DNA of 58,578 nucleotides from Melioribacteraceae bacterium (GTDB lineage Bacteria; Bacteroidota; Ignavibacteria; Ignavibacteriales; Melioribacteraceae): NCBI GenBank assembly GCA_015493615.1, contig WGCV01000009.1, forward strand, positions 1 through 58,578, written 5' to 3'. The notes under the pieces are model-generated. The model saw only the letters and a list, made by a program, of their open reading frames with translations, ran no database searches and was not told the DNA's origin. Shown here piece by piece: positions 54,428-58,578 of the stretch (position 1 is the stretch's first letter; each line of letters begins with the position of its first letter). The position numbers and the translations under genes are program-made.

Positions 54428-55273
54428 GTGAAAATCGATAAATCAGAATTTAATGTAATTACAGAAGAAAATAAAAAAGGCAAAACTCCTCTTCTTTTTC
54501 TTCACGGATTTACAGGCTCGGCGGCGGACTGGACTTTTCTTTTTGAAGCTGTTTCCTCTGATGTTTTTCCCATAGCGCTTGATTTACCCGGACATGGAAA
54601 ATCTTTGAATCTGGAAGATAAATTTTATAATCTGGAAAATCTGAATATCGTCATTAATGCAATAGCCGAAAAACTTAATTTTAATAAGTTTATTCTTGCA
54701 GGTTATTCAATGGGCGGAAGAGCCGCGTACCGTTATGCGGTTAATTTTCCGGAGAAATTATCAGGTCTGATAATAGAAAGCGCAACGCCCGGATTAGCCG
54801 AAAAGGAATTTAAGGAAGAACGATTTAAGGCGGACAAAGAACTTGCGGAAAAAATAAATAAAAACGGAATGGAATGGTTTGTTGATTATTGGTTTTCACA
54901 ATCGATATTCAGCAGTATGAAAAATTTACCTGAAGAAAAATTTGAAAGTGTGAAGCAAAAAAGATTGAAAAATAATCCGGAAGAATTAGCTAAAGCTCTA
55001 ATTGGCGGAAGTCAGGGAAAGGTTGAGCATGTTTGGAATAAATTAAATAAAATCAAAATTCCCCTTCTTTTGATTGATGGAGAAGATGATAAAAAATACA
55101 GATTTCTTGATACGCTTGTTTTGAAGGAAGTTCATACGGGAAGAAGAGTTACGGTAAAAGGGGCGGGGCATAATATCCACTTAGAAAAACCTGAAGAATT
55201 TATTATTTTAGTTAATCAGTTTATAGAGAAAGTAATTAAAGGAAATGAAAATGAGCGAATGGAAAACGGCTAA
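54428..55273 (+). CDS. menH: SHCHC synthase MenH (alpha/beta hydrolase)
   Basis: About 281 residues. Serine hydrolase fold: [29 protein letters not shown], nucleophile elbow [14 protein letters not shown] (Ser), IDGEDDKKY (Asp region), [14 protein letters not shown] (His). It eliminates pyruvate from the MenD product. An open frame runs back to 54290 through the MITE copy, but the family-like part starts at [12 protein letters not shown], so GTG 54428 is chosen. The stop overlaps menB by 23 bp. Confidence 0.88.
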   Translation: MKIDKSEFNVITEENKKGKTPLLFLHGFTGSAADWTFLFEAVSSDVFPIALDLPGHGKSLNLEDKFYNLENLNIVINAIAEKLNFNKFILAGYSMGGRAAYRYAVNFPEKLSGLIIESATPGLAEKEFKEERFKADKELAEKINKNGMEWFVDYWFSQSIFSSMKNLPEEKFESVKQKRLKNNPEELAKALIGGSQGKVEHVWNKLNKIKIPLLLIDGEDDKKYRFLDTLVLKEVHTGRRVTVKGAGHNIHLEKPEEFIILVNQFIEKVIKGNENERMENG

Positions 55274-56081
55274 AGAATATTCCGATATCACATATAAAAA
55301 AATGGGAGGAATTGCGCGCATAGCGTTTAATCGTCCCGAAGTAAGAAACGCATTCCGACCGGATACCGTTCTGCAGCTTCATGAAGCTCTGCGGGACGCG
55401 CATGAAGATCCGGAAATCGGAGTGATTTTACTTACCGGCGAAGGTCCCGCCAAAGATGGAAAGTATGCTTTCTGTTCGGGCGGCGATCAGAAGGTTCGCG
55501 GCGATAAAGGTTATGTCGGAACCGACGGAGTTCCGCGTCTGAATATTTTAGATGTGCAGAAGTTAATCCGCAGTATGCCGAAACCCGTTATTGCGCTTGT
55601 CGCAGGTTACGCAATCGGCGGCGGACATGTTCTTCACGTCGTTTGTGATTTAACCATTGCGGCTGATAATGCAATTTTCGGTCAGACAGGACCGAAGGTT
55701 GGAAGTTTTGACGGCGGTTTTGGCGCGAGCTATTTGGCAAGAATAGTGGGACAGAAAAAGGCGCGCGAAATATGGTATCTCTGCCGCCAGTATAACGCGG
55801 ATGAAGCTCTGGAAATGGGCTTGGTAAACAAGGTTGTTCCCGTTGATGAACTTGAATCCGAAGGAATTAAATGGGCAAATGAAATTTTGCAGCACAGTCC
55901 TTTGTCGATTCGCCTTCTTAAATCGGCGTTTAACGCAGAGCTTGACGGACAGTCGGGAATTCAGGAACTTGCCGGAAACGCCACGCTTCTTTATTACATG
56001 AGCGAAGAAGCTCAGGAAGGACGCAACGCATACAACGAAAAGAGAAAACCAGATTTCTCAAAATTTCCGAGAGTTCCGTAG
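55251..56081 (+). CDS. menB: 1,4-dihydroxy-2-naphthoyl-CoA synthase MenB
   Basis: 276 residues from ATG 55251, which has AAAGGA seven bases upstream. Crotonase-fold ring closure enzyme: [75 protein letters not shown] (oxyanion and catalytic region), then the C-terminal [14 protein letters not shown]. The stop shares one base with the menA start. Acts in the cytosol. Confidence 0.96.
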   Translation: MSEWKTAKEYSDITYKKMGGIARIAFNRPEVRNAFRPDTVLQLHEALRDAHEDPEIGVILLTGEGPAKDGKYAFCSGGDQKVRGDKGYVGTDGVPRLNILDVQKLIRSMPKPVIALVAGYAIGGGHVLHVVCDLTIAADNAIFGQTGPKVGSFDGGFGASYLARIVGQKKAREIWYLCRQYNADEALEMGLVNKVVPVDELESEGIKWANEILQHSPLSIRLLKSAFNAELDGQSGIQELAGNATLLYYMSEEAQEGRNAYNEKRKPDFSKFPRVP

Positions 56082-56980
56082 TGTCGGAAACTTATGTGAA
56101 TAATATTTCAAAATTTAATCTTTGGGTAACCGCCAGCCGCCCTAAAACTTTGCCGGCGGCGGTAACGCCTGTTATAGTCGGAAGCGCGATTGCCGGCTTT
56201 GAGCATAAGTTTAATCTTGTTCCTGCGGCGTTTGCTTTGGTGATTTCGCTCTTAATTCAAATAGCTACAAACTTTGTGAACGATCTTTATGATTATTTAA
56301 AAGGAACGGACAAACCTGACAGAGTAGGACCGCAAAGACTTCTTACTTCCGGACTTATTTCGCCTAAGGAAATGAAGTCGGCAATTTACTTTACTTTCGG
56401 CTTGGCTTTTCTTCTCGGTTTATATCTTGTTTGGCTCGGAGGATGGATTGTTTTGTTAATCGGAGTTTTATCAATAGCTGCGGGCATCGGATACACGGCG
56501 GGACCTTTTCCCTTTGCGTATAACGGTCTTGGCGATATTTTCGTTTTTATTTTTTTCGGGATTGTGGCGACAGTGGGAACATATTTTGTTCAGGCGCTTT
56601 CCTTTTCTCCTCTTGCTTTGTGGGCTTCTGTGCCTGTCGGACTTCTGATAACAAACATTCTTGTAGTTAATAATTATCGAGATGCGGATGAAGATAAAGA
56701 GGCAAATAAAAAAACTCTTGCAGTGAGATTCGGGAAAAGTTTTGCGCGCAGTCAGTATCTATTGTCGATAGTCGTTTCTTACGCCGTGTTGTTTGTAATC
56801 TATTTTGAATATAAAACAACCGCTTGGGTTTTTCTTCCGTTTTTCGCTCTGCCGCTATCCGTCAAACTTATTAAAATGATTTACACCCTTACCGGAAGTC
56901 CGCTAAATAAAACGCTTGCGTTGACGGGTATTTTTTCAACAATTTACGGACTGCTATTTGCGGTCGGTCTGTTATTGTAA
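56081..56980 (+). CDS. menA: 1,4-dihydroxy-2-naphthoate polyprenyltransferase MenA
   Basis: 299 residues with about nine membrane helices. It attaches the polyprenyl chain to dihydroxynaphthoate at the membrane. UbiA-family signatures: ASRPKTLPAAVTPVIVG, the Asp-rich NFVNDLYDYLKGTDKPDRVGPQRLL and the second Asp motif NNYRDADEDKEANKKTLAVRFG. Start is GTG 56081. Confidence 0.95.
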   Translation: MSETYVNNISKFNLWVTASRPKTLPAAVTPVIVGSAIAGFEHKFNLVPAAFALVISLLIQIATNFVNDLYDYLKGTDKPDRVGPQRLLTSGLISPKEMKSAIYFTFGLAFLLGLYLVWLGGWIVLLIGVLSIAAGIGYTAGPFPFAYNGLGDIFVFIFFGIVATVGTYFVQALSFSPLALWASVPVGLLITNILVVNNYRDADEDKEANKKTLAVRFGKSFARSQYLLSIVVSYAVLFVIYFEYKTTAWVFLPFFALPLSVKLIKMIYTLTGSPLNKTLALTGIFSTIYGLLFAVGLLL

Positions 56981-57003
56981 AAAAGTTCACGTAAATTAAA
57001 CCG

Positions 57004-58053
57004 ATGAAAATCAAACGGATAATAGTAAAGCCAAAACAATATAATTTTGTTAAGCCGGTTTTTACTTCCCAAGGCAAGCTGGAACTCCGCGAGATTATTT
57101 CCGTAAAGTTTTTAAATGAAAAAGGAGACTGCGGAACAGGCGGAGCGTACCCTCTTCCACCTTTTACGGAAGATGTAAAATCAATTATAGGGGAAGCAAA
57201 AAATACCGCAACTCGTTTGGAAGAAACCGGTTTTGATTCATTCGAAGAGTTTTCGGATTATCTCTTATCCTCAGAAAAAATCCATCCGACTCTCCTTTTT
57301 GCTTTTGAATCGGCGTTCATTAATTTGTTGATTGAAGCCGATGAAATTTCTGAACCACAATTCATTAAAAGAATAAGAAGCGCGCCGATAAAATTAAACG
57401 CGTTAATTTCCGAGAGAGACACAAGCAAGTTTTTTCAATCGGCGGAAAAAGCCGTTCAGAGAGGTTTTAATACGCTAAAAATCAAACTCGGGTTTTCCGC
57501 GTTTGAGAACGAGTTAATCAGAATAGGATTTTTAAATAATTTGTCCGATGACATAAATCTTCGTTTGGATATAAACGGCGCTTGGAATTTTGAGGAAGCT
57601 CAAAAAAAGATTGAGAGATTGATGCAGTTTAATTTGGAATATGTTGAAGACCCGACAAGCAGTTTTGAGGATAATTTAAAGCTCGCGAAATTATTCCCGG
57701 GAAATGTAGCTTTTGATCAAACGGCAAAGAGCGTCGAAGAAGTAAAATTAATTGCGGAAAACAAATCTGCGCTGATATTAAAACCCGCATTTTTCGGTTC
57801 CTTGCATCGCTCCTTAGAAACAATAGATTTGTTTAATAAGAAAGGAGCAAAACTGATTATTTCATCAGCTTTTGAAGACGCAACCGGAAGGGAAATAAAC
57901 TACGCGCTCGCTTCTCTGCTGCCTGCGGATGTAACGCACGGATTGAACACTCAAAATTTTTTGATTGAAGATAATGCGGATCCGTATGAAAAAAACGGCA
58001 ACCGGATTTTATTTTCAAGAGAGATTTTTCTTAGAAAAGGAAAGTGTAGATAA
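57004..58053 (+). CDS. menC: o-succinylbenzoate synthase MenC
   Basis: 349 residues, enolase superfamily dehydratase. N-terminal capping domain then barrel: FNTLKIKLGF (catalytic Lys), LRLDINGAWNFEEA (metal Asp), LEYVEDPTSSFED (metal Glu), VAFDQTAKSVEE (metal Asp), LILKPAFFGSLHRS (second Lys). Last men gene in the window. menE, needed to activate its product to the CoA form, is not present to the end of the window. Confidence 0.93.
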   Translation: MKIKRIIVKPKQYNFVKPVFTSQGKLELREIISVKFLNEKGDCGTGGAYPLPPFTEDVKSIIGEAKNTATRLEETGFDSFEEFSDYLLSSEKIHPTLLFAFESAFINLLIEADEISEPQFIKRIRSAPIKLNALISERDTSKFFQSAEKAVQRGFNTLKIKLGFSAFENELIRIGFLNNLSDDINLRLDINGAWNFEEAQKKIERLMQFNLEYVEDPTSSFEDNLKLAKLFPGNVAFDQTAKSVEEVKLIAENKSALILKPAFFGSLHRSLETIDLFNKKGAKLIISSAFEDATGREINYALASLLPADVTHGLNTQNFLIEDNADPYEKNGNRILFSREIFLRKGKCR

Positions 58054-58116
58054 GCGGGGGAAAAACGTGAGACGCAAGACGTAAAACAGAAGATTTACTA
58101 TACGCAAAATGGTTAA

Positions 58117-58578
58117 AAAAACCTTCGAGGTTTTTAATAATCTGTAAATATAGAAGAAATTGTTTGTTGTTTTAGAATAGCAAATTTATAAATAAGTCAG
58201 TTAAACCTTGAAGGTTTCCACCTTCGTGGCGAACGATATATGACAATTTTAGGTATTGTAAAAGTTTCTAAAAACGTATTTTAAAAAACCTTCAAGGTTT
58301 TTAATAATCTGTAAATATAGAAGAAGTTGTTTGTTGTTTTAAAATAACAAATTGGTAAAAAAGTCGGTTAAACCTTGAAGGTTTCCATCTTCGTAGCGAA
58401 CGATATATGACAATTTTAGGTATTGTAAAAGTTTCTAAAAACATATTTTAAAAAACCTTCAAGGTTTTTAATAATCTGTAAATATAGAAGAAGTTGTTTG
58501 TTGTTTTAGAATAGCAAATTTATAAATAAGTCAGTTAAACCTTGAAGGTTTCCACCTTCGTGGCGAACGATATATGAC
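58117..58578. repeat. 166-168-bp tandem repeat, cut by the window edge
   Basis: At least 2.7 units. The hairpin AAAAAACCTTCAAGGTTTTT starts near 58117, 58283 and 58449. Each unit also contains GTTTGTTGTTTTAGAATAGC, AACCTTGAAGGTTTCCACC and CGAACGATATATGACAATTT, then GGTATTGTAAAAGTTTCT, which resembles the MITE end. The second and third units are more like each other. No gene is seen. Confidence 0.85.

Noticed and set aside
58117-58578. CRISPR array at the right edge
   Set aside because: The period is 166-168 bp and the whole unit is conserved, with no variable spacers or cas genes.

Overview
The window looks like a chromosomal segment of a low-GC Bacteroidota/Chlorobiota-type bacterium, most likely of the Ignavibacteria lineage. 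The reasons are the type IX secretion sorting tails with the core QNYPNPFNP on two secreted proteins, a menaquinone locus, a SUF Fe-S operon, a VTE5-VTE6-like fusion and a DUF5916 outer-membrane protein. The genus assignment is inference.

Layout. 1-4.4 kb holds a YwiC-like membrane protein, ribulose-phosphate 3-epimerase and transketolase. 4.4-13.1 kb is an AT-rich accessory island. All of its intact genes lie on the minus strand (a Mrr-like nuclease, a small membrane protein, a Phd/ParE toxin-antitoxin pair, a PD-(D/E)XK-like protein, a PIN toxin with a Phd-type antitoxin, and a T9SS-sorted secreted protein). Seven imperfect palindromes that resemble integron attC sites, all in the same orientation, each follow the gene or gene remnant directly upstream. 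No integrase gene is present, so this looks like an orphan cassette array. It contains an IS91/tyrosine-recombinase remnant, and 375-bp direct repeats bracket most of it.

13.2-17.6 kb: motA-motB, then dGTPase, sirtuin and hemerythrin. 17.8-28.5 kb is one long co-directional run: membrane protein, THEP1-like NTPase, a fused prenol kinase/prenyl-phosphate kinase candidate, a 989-residue TPR protein, an outer-membrane barrel, an HU-SPOR transmembrane protein, ExbB, ExbD and TonB. 28.6-34.2 kb (minus) is the suf operon sufB-C-D-S-T followed by an Rrf2 regulator with an IscR-like cysteine triad.

34.5-36.1 kb is trpB2 preceded by a textbook-quality transcription attenuator, with a 25-codon leader peptide containing four consecutive Trp codons. 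36.5-41.0 kb (minus) has an M1-like peptidase, a 5'-nucleotidase-type phosphoesterase and an SDR. 41.4-50.2 kb has a T9SS-sorted subtilase, a TerB-like protein with a macrodomain protein, an ATP-cone/uridine kinase fusion, a cluster of DnaA boxes in a noncoding stretch, and the DUF5916 protein. 51.1-58.1 kb is menF-D-H-B-A-C. The window ends in a 166-168-bp tandem repeat.

Intergenic space is crowded with a dispersed palindromic MITE-like family whose ends read close to AGAAACCTTTGCATAACC, and with other short hairpin repeats. The strongest candidates for follow-up are the attC-like cassette island, the trp attenuator, the DnaA-box cluster and the kinase fusion.
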